Shown piece after piece: positions 53,237-63,263 of a stretch of 64,000 bases of DNA; position 1 is the stretch's first letter; each line of letters begins with the position of its first letter. The stretch covers positions 3,077,795 to 3,141,794 of the forward strand of contig NZ_LR733275.1 of NCBI RefSeq assembly GCF_902506415.1, read 5' to 3'. The position numbers and the translations under genes were made by a program. This DNA comes from Massilia sp. 9I. GTDB lineage: Bacteria; Pseudomonadota; Gammaproteobacteria; Burkholderiales; Burkholderiaceae_D. The notes below the pieces were generated by a model, which ran no database searches, had not been told where the DNA came from, and saw only the letters and a list, made by a program, of their open reading frames with translations.

Positions 53237-54514
53237 ATGGGGCTGTTCTCCTTTCTGAAGAAAAAGAGCGAAGCGCCAGACGCGGATCTCCTCGCGCTGG
53301 ACACGCGCCTGCGCGCCGGCGAACCCTCGCGCCTCGACAGCGAGGCTGAACGCGAGCGCCAGCGCGCCATCGCGCGCGCCACCGCCGCCAAGATCGACGA
53401 GATCGAGCTGGCCATGGCTTCCGACATCTTCGACGACGAGCCGGCCTGGGGCAGCGCCGCGCGCCGTCCCGCCGCCACCGCAAGCGCGCTCGTTCCCGCC
53501 GCTGAAGCAGCCGCCGACGAACTGCCCGACGCCGCCGCCGTCCCCGCCACCGCGCCGGCGGTCGAAGAAAGCGCCATCCTGTACGCCAACGGCCAGGCCG
53601 CGGCCGCGGAAAGCCTGCTGCGCGACAGCCTGCACGACTTCGGCCAGCACGAACGCCTGCCGTGGTGGATGCTGTTCGACCTGTACCAGGCCACCGGCCA
53701 GGAAGCGGCCTTCGAGAGCATCGCGATCGATTACGCCAGCCACTTCGAAACCTCGCCGCCGGCCTACAAGCCGCTGCTGCCCGATCTGGAGGCGCCGCGC
53801 GCGGCCGGGGTCGCGGCCAGCGAAAGCCTCGGCCCCATGCTCGACACGGCCATCGCGCCGCGCCTGGAGCGCCTGCTGGCGTCCAGCGCGCCGCTGGTGC
53901 GCATCGATCTCGGCGCGGTGCGCAGCGCCGATGCCGAGGGCTGCGCCCGCCTGCTGCAGGTCCTGCAGGCGCTGCGCAAGGAGGGGCGCGAACTGGTGCT
54001 GGCCGGCGCCGACAGCCTGATGGCGACCCTGCGTCCCATGCTGGCGGTCGGCGAGCGCGCCTCGGGCGAAGCACCCTGGCTGCTGCTGCTCGAACTGCTG
54101 CTGCTCTCGAACCGCGAAAAGGATTTCGAGGAATCGGCGATGGATTACTGCGTCACCTTCGAAGTGTCGCCGCCCTCGTTCGAAACCCCGCGGCACGTCT
54201 CGACCGCGGCGCCTGCGCCAGAAGCGGGCGACCGTTTCCTGCTGCCGGCGCTGGCCGTCGGCGACTGCGCCGCCCTGCTGGACGCCATCGACGCCTATGC
54301 CGAAGGGCGCGAACTCCTGGTGCTGGATTGCTCGCGCCTGGCGCGCATGGACTATGCCTGCGCCACCGCGCTGCAGGCCAGGCTGCGTGTGCATACCGAG
54401 CAAGGGCGCGGCGTCGAACTGCGCGAACTGAACCATCTGGCCGCCGCCCTGCTGCGCCTGCTCGGCTACGCTCATGACGACAGCGCGCTGCGTCTTTACC
54501 CGCATCGCTACTGA
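53237..54514 (+). CDS. STAS-domain protein upstream of hslV
   Basis: 425 residues. The N-terminus is MGLFSFLKKKSEAPDADLLA, then a charged and alanine-rich linker to about residue 110. Two STAS-like segments follow: about 222-275 (LVRIDLGAVRSADAEGCARL) and about 355-410 (LLVLDCSRLARMDYACATAL). Two similar helical segments near 140-175 and 285-320 (LLSNREKDFEESAMDYCVTF) suggest an internal duplication. Function unknown; a similar gene is common next to hslVU in Burkholderiales. No strong ribosome site. Confidence 0.78.
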   Translation: MGLFSFLKKKSEAPDADLLALDTRLRAGEPSRLDSEAERERQRAIARATAAKIDEIELAMASDIFDDEPAWGSAARRPAATASALVPAAEAAADELPDAAAVPATAPAVEESAILYANGQAAAAESLLRDSLHDFGQHERLPWWMLFDLYQATGQEAAFESIAIDYASHFETSPPAYKPLLPDLEAPRAAGVAASESLGPMLDTAIAPRLERLLASSAPLVRIDLGAVRSADAEGCARLLQVLQALRKEGRELVLAGADSLMATLRPMLAVGERASGEAPWLLLLELLLLSNREKDFEESAMDYCVTFEVSPPSFETPRHVSTAAPAPEAGDRFLLPALAVGDCAALLDAIDAYAEGRELLVLDCSRLARMDYACATALQARLRVHTEQGRGVELRELNHLAAALLRLLGYAHDDSALRLYPHRY

Positions 54515-54557
54515 GCTTCACCGTTTTTCCTGCGCGACAGTTTTTGGCCGCGCTTGT

Positions 54558-54585
54558 CTTGCAATTTAATGCACCCACCCCATCT
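54558..54585 (+). promoter_or_regulatory. Sigma-32 heat-shock promoter of hslVU
   Basis: CTTGCAA (54558-54564) is separated by 13 bases from CCCCATCT (54578-54585), close to the sigma-32 consensus CTTGAAA and CCCCATNT. It lies about 30 bases before the hslV start codon. Confidence 0.8.
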
Positions 54586-54615
54586 GCGGGGGGCTAGACA
54601 ACCACGAGGCTAAAA

Positions 54616-55152
54616 ATGGAACAATTTCACGGCACCACCATCGTCAGCGTAAGGCGCGGCGCGCAAGTCGCGCTCGGCGGCGATGGCCAGGTCACGCTGG
54701 GCAACGTCGTCATGAAGGGCTCGGCGCGCAAGGTGCGTAAACTCTACCAGGGCAAGGTCCTGTGCGGATTCGCCGGCGCCACCGCCGACGCCTTCACCCT
54801 GCTCGACCGCTTCGAAGCCAAGCTGGAAAAACACCAGGGCAACCTGCTGCGCGCCTCGGTCGAACTGGCCAAGGACTGGCGCACCGACCGCATGCTGAGC
54901 AAGCTGGAGGCCATGCTGTTGGTCGCAGACCGCGAGTCGACCCTGATCATCACCGGCAACGGCGACGTGCTCGAGCCCGAAGACGGCCTCGGCGCGATCG
55001 GCTCGGGCGGCGTGTACGCCCATTCGGCCGCCAAGGCCCTGTTTGAGAACACCGAGATGTCGCCTCTTGATGTCGTCAAGAAGTCGCTCACCATCGCGGG
55101 CGAGCTGTGCATCTACACCAACCTGAACCACATCATCGAGACCCTGGAATGA
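54616..55152 (+). CDS. hslV: ATP-dependent protease peptidase subunit HslV
   Basis: 178 residues. Proteasome-like peptidase of the HslUV complex. The catalytic N-terminal threonine is expected at Thr7 in [15 protein letters not shown] after removal of a short propeptide, as in other betaproteobacteria. [20 protein letters not shown] and [20 protein letters not shown] are family hallmarks. GAGG precedes the ATG. Its stop overlaps hslU by four bases. Confidence 0.95.
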   Translation: MEQFHGTTIVSVRRGAQVALGGDGQVTLGNVVMKGSARKVRKLYQGKVLCGFAGATADAFTLLDRFEAKLEKHQGNLLRASVELAKDWRTDRMLSKLEAMLLVADRESTLIITGNGDVLEPEDGLGAIGSGGVYAHSAAKALFENTEMSPLDVVKKSLTIAGELCIYTNLNHIIETLE

Positions 55153-56504
55153 ACTCGTCCCCCATCATGAACATGACGCCGCCCGAGATCGTCTCGGAGC
55201 TGGACAAGCACGTGGTCGGCCAGGGCAAGGCCAAGCGCGCGGTCGCGATCGCGCTGCGCAACCGCTGGCGCCGCCAGCAGGTCGCCGAGCCGCTGCGCCA
55301 CGAGATCACTCCGAAAAATATCCTGATGATCGGCCCGACCGGCGTCGGCAAGACCGAGATCGCGCGCCGCCTGGCCAAGCTGGCCGATGCGCCTTTCATC
55401 AAGATCGAAGCCACCAAATTCACCGAGGTCGGCTATGTCGGCCGCGACGTCGACACCATCATCCGCGACCTGATCGACATCGGCGTCAAGCAGACCCGCG
55501 CCAGCGAACAGAAGAAAGTGCGCCAGCGCGCCGAGGATGCGGCCGAAGACCGCGTCATCGACATCCTGGTGCCGCCGGCGCGCGACTTCGGTTTCAACGT
55601 CAGTAACGGCGCCGACAGCAAGGAAGGCGACGCCACCCGCCAGACTTTCCGCAAGCGCCTGCGCGAAGGCTCGCTCGACGACCGCGAGATCGAGATCGAC
55701 GTGGCCGACCCGGCCCCGCAGATGGAGATCATGGCGCCGCCGGGCATGGAAGAAATGACCGAGCAGATCAAGACGATGTTCGCCGGCGTCGGCAATGCGC
55801 GCAAGAAGCCGCGCAAGATGAAGATCAAGGACGCGATGAAGCTGCTGGTCGAAGAGGAAGCCGCCAAGCTCGTCAACGAGGACGAGCTGAAGCAGAAGGC
55901 GATCGCCAACGTCGAACAGAACGGCATCGTGTTCCTGGACGAGATCGACAAGATCGCCACCCGTTCCGAGCATGGCGGCGCCGACGTCTCGCGCGCCGGC
56001 GTGCAGCGCGACCTGCTGCCGCTGGTCGAGGGCACCACGGTGAACACCAAATACGGCATGATCAAGACCGACCACATCCTGTTCATCGCCTCGGGCGCGT
56101 TCCACCTGTCGAAGCCTTCGGACCTGATCCCGGAGCTGCAGGGGCGCTTCCCGATCCGCGTCGAGCTGGAATCGCTGTCGATCGAGGATTTCAAGAGCAT
56201 CCTGACCTCGACCGATGCCAGCCTGACCAAGCAATACGAGGCGCTGCTGGCGACCGAAGGCGTGCAGGTGGTGTTCACCGACGACGGCATCCACCGCCTG
56301 GCCGAGATCGCGTTCTCGGTCAACGAGCGCACCGAGAACATCGGCGCGCGCCGCCTGTACACGGTGATGGAAAAGCTGCTCGAGGAAATCTCGTTCACGG
56401 CCGGCCTGGAAAAGGAGCAGACGGTGACCCTCGACGCGGCCTACGTCAACGCACGGCTGGACGCGCTGTCGGTCAACGAAGACCTGTCGCGCTACGTCCT
56501 TTAA
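55149..56504 (+). CDS. hslU: ATP-dependent protease ATPase subunit HslU
   Basis: 451 residues. AAA+ unfoldase that feeds proteins to HslV. Walker [10 protein letters not shown] (about residues 61-69), Walker [10 protein letters not shown], sensor sequences in RFPIRVELE and the I-domain in the middle are all present. The start [20 protein letters not shown] overlaps the hslV stop (ATGA), giving translational coupling. C-terminal SRYVL fits insertion into HslV. Confidence 0.96.
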   Translation: MNSSPIMNMTPPEIVSELDKHVVGQGKAKRAVAIALRNRWRRQQVAEPLRHEITPKNILMIGPTGVGKTEIARRLAKLADAPFIKIEATKFTEVGYVGRDVDTIIRDLIDIGVKQTRASEQKKVRQRAEDAAEDRVIDILVPPARDFGFNVSNGADSKEGDATRQTFRKRLREGSLDDREIEIDVADPAPQMEIMAPPGMEEMTEQIKTMFAGVGNARKKPRKMKIKDAMKLLVEEEAAKLVNEDELKQKAIANVEQNGIVFLDEIDKIATRSEHGGADVSRAGVQRDLLPLVEGTTVNTKYGMIKTDHILFIASGAFHLSKPSDLIPELQGRFPIRVELESLSIEDFKSILTSTDASLTKQYEALLATEGVQVVFTDDGIHRLAEIAFSVNERTENIGARRLYTVMEKLLEEISFTAGLEKEQTVTLDAAYVNARLDALSVNEDLSRYVL

Positions 56505-56525
56505 TTTTTACGGGGAGGAAAGGCG

Positions 56526-56729
56526 ATGGCAAACAAGGCACTGGCGTCGCGGCAGAAGATGCGGCTGCGGGTGGAACCATCCCAGAACTTCGGCAAGCCG
56601 CGCAACCCGATCGCGGCCCTGGCCAAAGCTCGGTCGGCCGGGGCGCACGCCAAGCCGCTCTCGAGCGAGCGGCAGGAAGCCAAGCGCATGCTGAAGAAGG
56701 CCAAGCTGGTCGCAGACGACGACGAGTAA
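56526..56729 (+). CDS. Small basic hypothetical protein downstream of hslU
   Basis: 67 residues, rich in lysine, arginine and alanine (MANKALASRQKMRLRVEPSQ then NFGKPRNPIAALAKARSAG). No signal or membrane segment. GGGGAGGAAAGG lies directly upstream, the strongest ribosome site in this cluster, and the ATG is 21 bases after the hslU stop, so the frame is probably translated and heat-shock co-regulated. Family not recognised. Confidence 0.65.
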   Translation: MANKALASRQKMRLRVEPSQNFGKPRNPIAALAKARSAGAHAKPLSSERQEAKRMLKKAKLVADDDE

Positions 56730-56759
56730 ACCCTTTCTCCCTTACAAGTCTTTCCCCTT

Positions 56760-56790
56760 GGCGGACCGCGCAGGCGTGTCCGCCTTTTTT
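56760..56790 (+). terminator. Intrinsic terminator of the hslVU operon
   Basis: GGCGGAC (56760-56766) pairs with GTCCGCC (56778-56784) followed by TTTTTT. Confidence 0.85.
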
Positions 56791-56873
56791 ACGTCGGTGC
56801 TGCGCTCGCCTGCATATTGCCTGGCGCGCCGTTCACAGGTACATTCACTCGACATTACAGATTCAGGAAAACC

Positions 56874-57608
56874 ATGAGTTCACCGGAGCTGGTACTCGAC
56901 GTGCTGCGCGCGGAACTGCGCGCGGCAGGCATCACCTACAAGGGGCTGGCCGACCGCATCGGCGTCAGCGAATCGAGCGTCAAACGCATGTTCGGGCAGA
57001 AAGACATGGCCCTGTCGCGCCTGGCCCAGATCTGCCAGGTGACCGGCATCGCGCTGGAAGACGTGCTGCGCCGCGCCGCCGATTCGCGGCCGCAAGCCGA
57101 CGCCCTCACCCTGCCCCAGGAAACCTCGCTGGTGGCCAATCCGCGCCTGCTCTTGATGGCGATCTGCTGCCTCGGGCACTGGTCGCTGGAACAGGTGATC
57201 GAGACTTATCGCCTGACCGAGCCGGAATGCATCACCCTGCTGGCCGAGCTCGATCGGCTTGGGCTGATTGAGCTGAAGCCGCTGAACCGCTACAGCCTGC
57301 GCGTCTCGAACGCCTTCCGCTGGCTGCCGGGCGGCCCGGTGCAGCGCTATTTCCGTGAGCATGTAGTGGCCGACTATTTTGCGGGCGGCTTCGACCGTCC
57401 GGGCGAAACCCTGATGTGCCTGCCGGCGCGCCTGTCCAGCGCCAGCGCGCAGGAGCTGGCGCAGAAGATCGAGGGGCTGGCCGGCGAACTGGCGCGCCTG
57501 CACCGCAACGACCGCCGGCTGGCGCCGACGGAGCGCGACGGCTATACCCTGCTGCTGGGCTTCCGGTCCTGGGAGTTCGCGGCCTTCACGGCCCTGCGCC
57601 GCAGCTGA
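56874..57608 (+). CDS. XRE-type helix-turn-helix regulator
   Basis: 244 residues from MSSPELVLDVLRAELRAAGI, with AGGAAAA upstream. An N-terminal XRE/Cro-type HTH is visible (KGLADRIGVSESSVKRMFGQ, residues about 21-45). The remaining about 170 residues show a winged-helix-like segment (WSLEQVIETYRLTEPECITL, then LAELDRLGLIELKPLNRYSL) and no known ligand domain. It stands alone between the hslVU terminator and the phospholipase D-like gene. Target unknown; palindromes lie in the following gap. Confidence 0.85.
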   Translation: MSSPELVLDVLRAELRAAGITYKGLADRIGVSESSVKRMFGQKDMALSRLAQICQVTGIALEDVLRRAADSRPQADALTLPQETSLVANPRLLLMAICCLGHWSLEQVIETYRLTEPECITLLAELDRLGLIELKPLNRYSLRVSNAFRWLPGGPVQRYFREHVVADYFAGGFDRPGETLMCLPARLSSASAQELAQKIEGLAGELARLHRNDRRLAPTERDGYTLLLGFRSWEFAAFTALRRS

Positions 57609-57672
57609 CACCGGTAGCTCAGCGCGACACGCGTTGTTCTTTCATCTCCCTCTTCCGCAAGAGCGATCGTAT

Positions 57673-57738
57673 TTACGTCAAAAACAGAATAGATTGTTGA
57701 CGTAACCCAAACTATTGCTGGCGCTATCGATCGATAGC
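57673..57738. promoter_or_regulatory. Two inverted repeats between the XRE and PLD-like genes
   Basis: TTACGTCAA and TTGACGTAA form a perfect nine-base inverted repeat with a 15-base spacer (57673-57705). GCTATCGATCGATAGC at 57723-57738 is a perfect 16-base palindrome. Both lie in an AT-richer gap upstream of the PLD-like gene and are good operator candidates; TTGACG could also be a -35. Confidence 0.5.
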
Positions 57739-57824
57739 CGCAGGCCCGTATGGTCGCCGCTGGTGTGCGCAGCTGACCCTGGTTGTGACCACATTCCACT
57801 CTCAAACCTGAAGGCGGAGATGCG

Positions 57825-59498
57825 ATGAGGCAAACGAATAGTGTTGATGGACTTCATGTCCATGCGATTCCGGGAAGTCATGTGGTGAGCTTCGGTTTCG
57901 ATTGGCCCGAAGACCGCGCTGGTGAACTGCAGGGCTTCGCAATTCACCGCACCGATCATGCAAGTGGTCGCGCCAGGTGGCTCAGTGCACAGAAGCGCTA
58001 CCGGACCACCGATCCAGGCATCAAGAAAGGCGAACGGGTATCCACGCGCCAGCACCCGGTCCAGGCTTTTCTCTGGGCCGACTACACGGTCGATCCCGGC
58101 ATGAGCTATACCTACCGGATCGTCGCGCTGGGCGGTGTCCCCACGGCGTTGACGCCACTTGCCGAAGCCAGCGTGGAAATCCGTACGATCATCCAGACCG
58201 CGTCAGGCCATGCGGTGCATTTCAATCGTGGCGCGGTTGCCGCTCAAGAATATGCTCGGCGCTTCGAGAACCGCGATCCAGAGGAAGTAGAGAATGGCGC
58301 GGCATTTGAATGGCTCAGTCGCGGCCTGCTCGAATCCTTCACCGACTTCGTCGGCAAGGCCGAGGCCGGCGATACCCTGCATGCGGCGATCTACGAGGCG
58401 CGTTACGCGCCGGCGCTGGAAGCACTGGCTCGGGCCCGCAGCCGCGGCGTCGATGTCCGCATCATCTTCGATGCCAAGGAAAATGCCAAACCCGGCGAGG
58501 CGCCGTTTCCCCGCGACGATAATTACGACATGCTGGAAGAAGCCGGTCTGCTCGAGGTCGCAATTCCACGCACGCAAGGCAAGAGCAAGATCGCTCACAA
58601 CAAATATGTCGTGCTGAGCAGGCAAGGAGACCCGACTGCAGTATGGACGGGATCCACCAACTGGTCGGAGAACGGATTTTTCGGACAGCTCAACGCGGGC
58701 CACGAAGTCTGGAACAGCGACGTGGCCGCGCAATTCCTCGACTACTGGCGGCGACTGGAAGCCGATCCCGAGAGCACCGCGGTTCGCACTGAGCTCAGCA
58801 GTTCATTCCAGATCCCGCCCGCCTGGGACACAGGCTGCACGCCGATCTTCAGTCCGCGCCAGGAACGCGATGCGCTCGATCGCTATATAGCGGCAATCGA
58901 AGGCGCGCCGGCGGTACTGGTGACGCTAGCCTTCTCGATCGATGCGCAGCTGGGCCAGGCGCTGGCGAAGGACACCGAGGGGCTGCGCTACATCCTCATG
59001 GACGGCATCAAGGGCAATAATTTGCAGCGGGCGAAGATACAGCAAGTCGTCCGGAAGGTGCGGGAAACGGAGTCGGGGCGCGTCGCCATCGGCGCCTACC
59101 TGCGCGGCAACGCATTGGACCAGTTCTTGCTCGAACGATCGAACACCATGGCCAAGCATGTCCAGTTCATCCACACCAAGTTCATGCTGGTGGATCCGCT
59201 TGGCAGCAACCCCCTGGTCATTTCCGGCTCGGCCAATTTTAGCGAAGCCTCGTGCATTGCAAACGACGAGAACATGCTGGTTATTGCCGGGGACGACGAA
59301 GTCGCGGACATTTATCTTGGCGAGTTCATGCGTTCTTACTCGCATTACGCGTTTCGCGAAGCGGTCAACGCAGCAAGGAACGCGCATGCGGCCTTTCAGC
59401 CGAAATCCTTGAATGAGGACTGTACCTGGGCGGCAGACTACTACGGAGATGGCTTCAGGAGCAGGCAACGCCGCTATTTCGCCCACGGCAGGCTCTGA
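57825..59498 (+). CDS. Phospholipase D-like domain protein with N-terminal FN3-like domain
   Basis: 557 residues. GGCGGAG precedes the ATG. Residues about 15-120 look like a fibronectin III-type domain (GFAIHRTDHASGRARWLS, MSYTYRIVALGG). Two PLD half-domains follow. The second has a complete HKD motif: His450, Lys452 and Asp457 in IHTKFMLVDPLGSNPLVISG. The first has His258 and Lys260 in AHNKYVVLSRQGD but serine in place of the aspartate at the usual spacing, although GSTNWSENG is retained. It could be a phosphodiesterase or nuclease. No signal peptide. Base composition is slightly lower in GC than around it. Confidence 0.82.
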   Translation: MRQTNSVDGLHVHAIPGSHVVSFGFDWPEDRAGELQGFAIHRTDHASGRARWLSAQKRYRTTDPGIKKGERVSTRQHPVQAFLWADYTVDPGMSYTYRIVALGGVPTALTPLAEASVEIRTIIQTASGHAVHFNRGAVAAQEYARRFENRDPEEVENGAAFEWLSRGLLESFTDFVGKAEAGDTLHAAIYEARYAPALEALARARSRGVDVRIIFDAKENAKPGEAPFPRDDNYDMLEEAGLLEVAIPRTQGKSKIAHNKYVVLSRQGDPTAVWTGSTNWSENGFFGQLNAGHEVWNSDVAAQFLDYWRRLEADPESTAVRTELSSSFQIPPAWDTGCTPIFSPRQERDALDRYIAAIEGAPAVLVTLAFSIDAQLGQALAKDTEGLRYILMDGIKGNNLQRAKIQQVVRKVRETESGRVAIGAYLRGNALDQFLLERSNTMAKHVQFIHTKFMLVDPLGSNPLVISGSANFSEASCIANDENMLVIAGDDEVADIYLGEFMRSYSHYAFREAVNAARNAHAAFQPKSLNEDCTWAADYYGDGFRSRQRRYFAHGRL

Positions 59499-59591
59499 GG
59501 CCGGCCGCGGTTCAGGCGGAGACCGGGACGATCTCGGACTCCGCTACATCCGCCAGCCGGGCCACAGGCCCGATGCATGGAGAGGTGGCGC

Positions 59592-60032
59592 TCAGCGAAC
59601 TTCCAGCAGCTCGATATCGAAGATCAGGGTGGCGTTCGGCGGGATCGGGCCAGCGCCGGACGCGCCGTAGCCTTTGTCGGCGGGGACGATCAGGGTGCGC
59701 TTGCCGCCCACCTTCATGCCCTGCACGCCTTCGTCCCAGCCCGGGATCACCTGGCCGCCGGCGACCTGGAAGCTGAAGGGCTCACGGCCGACGGAGGAAT
59801 CGAACTGCGCGCCATGCTGCGCTTCGGCCTTCGGCTCGTACAGCCAGCCGGTGTAGTTCACGACGGCGGTGCTGCCGGCCACCGCTTCCTGGCCGGTGCC
59901 GATGACGGTGTCGATCTTCTGCAGGGCCACCGCGCCCGCTTGCGTGGCTTGCGGTGCTTCGTTGCGCTTGCAGCCGGCGAGCGCCAGGCTCAGTGCGGCC
60001 CCGAGGAGGCAGGAGGAAATCAGCTTGTTCAT
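59592..60032 (-). CDS. FKBP-type peptidyl-prolyl isomerase lipoprotein
   Basis: 146 residues. Lipobox LALAGC after the signal MNKLISSCLLGAALSLALAG. The single FKBP domain has GSTAVVNYTGWLYEPKAEAQ, FSFQVAGGQVIPGWDEGVQG and the C-terminal IPPNATLIFDIELLEV. It should assist periplasmic protein folding. A weak ribosome site (AAGAAAG) precedes the ATG. It follows the TMEM175-type gene by 52 bases on the same strand. Confidence 0.9.
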   Translation of the reverse strand: MNKLISSCLLGAALSLALAGCKRNEAPQATQAGAVALQKIDTVIGTGQEAVAGSTAVVNYTGWLYEPKAEAQHGAQFDSSVGREPFSFQVAGGQVIPGWDEGVQGMKVGGKRTLIVPADKGYGASGAGPIPPNATLIFDIELLEVR

Positions 60033-60084
60033 GGGTTCTTTCTTGGTTGCGTGGATGCCGCTGGAGCATACAGGGACGCTGCCT

Positions 60085-60641
<557 letters not shown>

Positions 60642-60645
<4 letters not shown>

Positions 60646-61322
60646 GCGGCCTCCGGCTCCGCCAGCACCAGGTGCAGGACCAGGATCGCCACCGGCACGA
60701 TCAGGGCGACGAAGCCGAAGGTGCGGTAGGCAAAGGCGGCGGCCGCGCAGCCGAGGGCGAAGGCCAAGACCGGCCAGAAGAACTTGGCGCAGCGCGCGCG
60801 GGTAGCCGCGTCGGCGGCGCCGCGCAGGCGGTCGACCGTGTCGATCACGAGCTGGGTCACGTTCCCGGTCATCATCGAGGTCGGCGCCAGGTGGGTCAGC
60901 AGCAGCTTGCTGGCGGCGCTGTGCGCGCCCATCGCCGCGGCGCCCAGCAGACCGGCCGCCATCGCCAGCGCGCCGACGCTTTTACCCACCGGTTCGGCCA
61001 GCATGCCGCAGGCCATGAAGCCCAGCAGCAGCACCAGTTGCAGCAGGTAGGAAGGCTTGACCGCCGAGGTGGCGCGGCGTTCGCAGCGGGCCACCAGCAG
61101 CCGGGCCGCGGCGACGCCCAGGATGAAGGCCGGGAAGGCCAGCAGCTTGAGCAGCGAAGGCGTCTGCGTCGGGTCGGCCAGCGAGACCGCGATCAGCACG
61201 AAGTTGCCGGTAACGTGGGCCGTGAACAGGCCGAACAGGGCCATGAAGCCGAGGGTGTCGACGTAGCCGGCCAGGAAGCCCATGCCAATACCCTGCAGAC
61301 GCTGGAAAGATGCGGTCTTCAT
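60642..61322 (-). CDS. DUF1275 (YoaK-like) membrane protein
   Basis: 226 residues with about six transmembrane helices. Typical features are GFLAGYVDTLGFMALFGLFT, AHVTGNFVLIAVSLAD and SKLLLTHLAPTSMMTGNVTQ. Transport or other function is unknown. It starts two bases after the amidohydrolase stop and overlaps the TMEM175-type gene, so it belongs to the same operon. Confidence 0.85.
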
Positions 61323-61324
61323 GA

Positions 61325-63202
61325 TCAGAACGCGAAGCAGCTGCAGCCGAAAGCACCCCAGAAGCCGCCGAAGTCCGAGACAGGAACGTTCGACTTGCGC
61401 GCGCGGTCATGGCTGTGGGCGTGCACGCCGCAAGGCCCGCTGCACTGGTGCGGCAGCGCCATGTGCGATTGCTGCTGCGGCGCGGCCTTGCGCCAGTGGC
61501 CCGGCACCTTGTGTACCGGCGACCATTCGGGCAGCACCGGGATCGGGGCCGGTCCCAGGTCGCTGAATTCGGCGGCGCCGTACACCACCTTGCCGCCGAC
61601 CACGGTCAGCACCGATTCGATGGCCTTGATGTCTTCCGCATCGACCGTGAAGAAGTCATCGGACAGCGCGACCAGGTCGGCCAGCATGCCTTCCTGGATG
61701 CGGCCCTTGCGTCCCTGCTCGTTCGAGAACCAGGCGCTGCCCGAGGTCCACAGTTCGAGCGCGACGCTGCGGTCGAGCAGGCCCTTGTCGCCGTACAGCG
61801 GCAGGCCGCCGACGGTGCGGCCGGTGACCAGCCAGTACAGCGCGGTCCAGGGGTTGTAGCTGGCCACGCGGGTGGCGTCGGTGCCGGCGCCGACCGGCAC
61901 GCCCATCTCCAGCATGGTCTTCACCGGCGGCGTGGCTTTCGCCGCCTCGGCGCCGTAGCGGTCCACAAAATACTCGCCCTGGAAGGCCATGCGGTGCTGG
62001 ATCGCGATGCCGCCGCCCAGCGCCTTGACGCGCTCGATGTTGGCCGGGCTGATGGTTTCGCAGTGGTCGAACATCCAGTGCAGGCCGTTGAAGGGAATCT
62101 CGCGGTTGATCTTCTCGAACACGTCCAGCATGCGGCTGATCGATTCGTCGTAGGTGGCGTGCAGGCGGAAAGGCCAGCGCTCGCTCACCAGGTGGCGCAC
62201 CACCTTTTCGAGTTCGCCTTCCATGCCTTCGGCCAGCTCGGGACGCGGCTCGAGGAAGTCCTCGAAGTCGGCGGCCGAGAACACCAGCATTTCGCCGGCG
62301 CCGTTGTGGCGGTAGTAGTCGCTGCCCTGCCCCGGCGTCACCATGCCGGTCCAGCGCTGGAAGTCCTCCAGCTCCTGGCCCTTGTTCTGGGTGAACAGGT
62401 TGTAGGCGATGCGGATGGTGAGCTGTTCGGCGCGGTCGAGTTCCTCGATGACGTTGTAGTCCTCAGGGTAGTTCTGGAAGCCGCCGCCGGCGTCGATCGC
62501 GCTGGTGATGCCGAGCCGATTCAGCTCGCGCATGAACTGGCGCGTCGAATTTACCTGCAGGTCGTAGGGCAGCTTCGGGCCCTTGGCGAGGGTCGCGTAC
62601 AGGATCATCGCGTTGGGCCGTGCGATCAGCATGCCGGTCGGGTTACCGCTGGCGTCGCGCTGGATCTCGCCACCCGGCGGGTTCGGCGTGTCCTTCGTAT
62701 AGCCGACGGCGCGCAGCGCGGCGCGGTTGAGCAGCGCGCGGTCGTACAGGTGCAGGATGAATACCGGGGTGTCGGGCGCGGCGGCATTGATTTCTTCCAG
62801 CGTCGGCATGCGCTTCTCGGCGAACTGGAATTCGTTCCAGCCGCCGACCACGCGCACCCACTGCGGATTCGGGGTGCGCAGGGCTTGTTCCTTCAGCATG
62901 CGCAGGGCGTCGGCGAGCGAGGGCAAGCCTTCCCAGCGCAGCTCGAGGTTGTAGTTCAGGCCACCACGGATCAGGTGCAGGTGCGAGTCGTTCAGGCCCG
63001 GGATCACGGTGCGGCCGTTCAGGTCGATGACCTGGCTGCCGGCCTGGTGGTGACGCATCACGTGCTCGCGGTCGCCCACGGCGAGGAAACGGCCGTTCTG
63101 GATGGCGACCGCGCTGGCGGCGGGCTGCGCGCGGTCGAGGGTGGCGAACCTGCCGTTGACGAGGATGAGCGGCGCTGCGGCCTGGGTGATTTGCGCTTGC
63201 AT
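61325..63202 (-). CDS. Amidohydrolase family 3 protein (YtcJ-like)
   Basis: 625 residues. The N-terminal LNGRTVIPGLNDSHLHLIRG holds the HxH metal motif; HWMFDHCETISPANIERVKA and GVPVGAGTDATRVASYNPWT carry later metal ligands, and an N-terminal plus C-terminal beta-sandwich (ALSDDFFTVDAEDIKAIESV) is present. Substrate unknown. The last about 60 residues after VPGHWRKAAPQQQ form an unusual cysteine- and histidine-rich tail (HQCSGPCGVHAHSHD and GCSCFAF at the end). The gene is preceded by an isochorismatase-type hydrolase gene, a pairing suggestive of a catabolic pathway. Confidence 0.87.
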   Translation of the reverse strand: MQAQITQAAAPLILVNGRFATLDRAQPAASAVAIQNGRFLAVGDREHVMRHHQAGSQVIDLNGRTVIPGLNDSHLHLIRGGLNYNLELRWEGLPSLADALRMLKEQALRTPNPQWVRVVGGWNEFQFAEKRMPTLEEINAAAPDTPVFILHLYDRALLNRAALRAVGYTKDTPNPPGGEIQRDASGNPTGMLIARPNAMILYATLAKGPKLPYDLQVNSTRQFMRELNRLGITSAIDAGGGFQNYPEDYNVIEELDRAEQLTIRIAYNLFTQNKGQELEDFQRWTGMVTPGQGSDYYRHNGAGEMLVFSAADFEDFLEPRPELAEGMEGELEKVVRHLVSERWPFRLHATYDESISRMLDVFEKINREIPFNGLHWMFDHCETISPANIERVKALGGGIAIQHRMAFQGEYFVDRYGAEAAKATPPVKTMLEMGVPVGAGTDATRVASYNPWTALYWLVTGRTVGGLPLYGDKGLLDRSVALELWTSGSAWFSNEQGRKGRIQEGMLADLVALSDDFFTVDAEDIKAIESVLTVVGGKVVYGAAEFSDLGPAPIPVLPEWSPVHKVPGHWRKAAPQQQSHMALPHQCSGPCGVHAHSHDRARKSNVPVSDFGGFWGAFGCSCFAF

Positions 63203-63263
63203 GATTCGGCTCCTGGCTGGGTGGTGTGCGGTCCGCCGCCGGGCGGACCGTGTGCGTCTGGGC

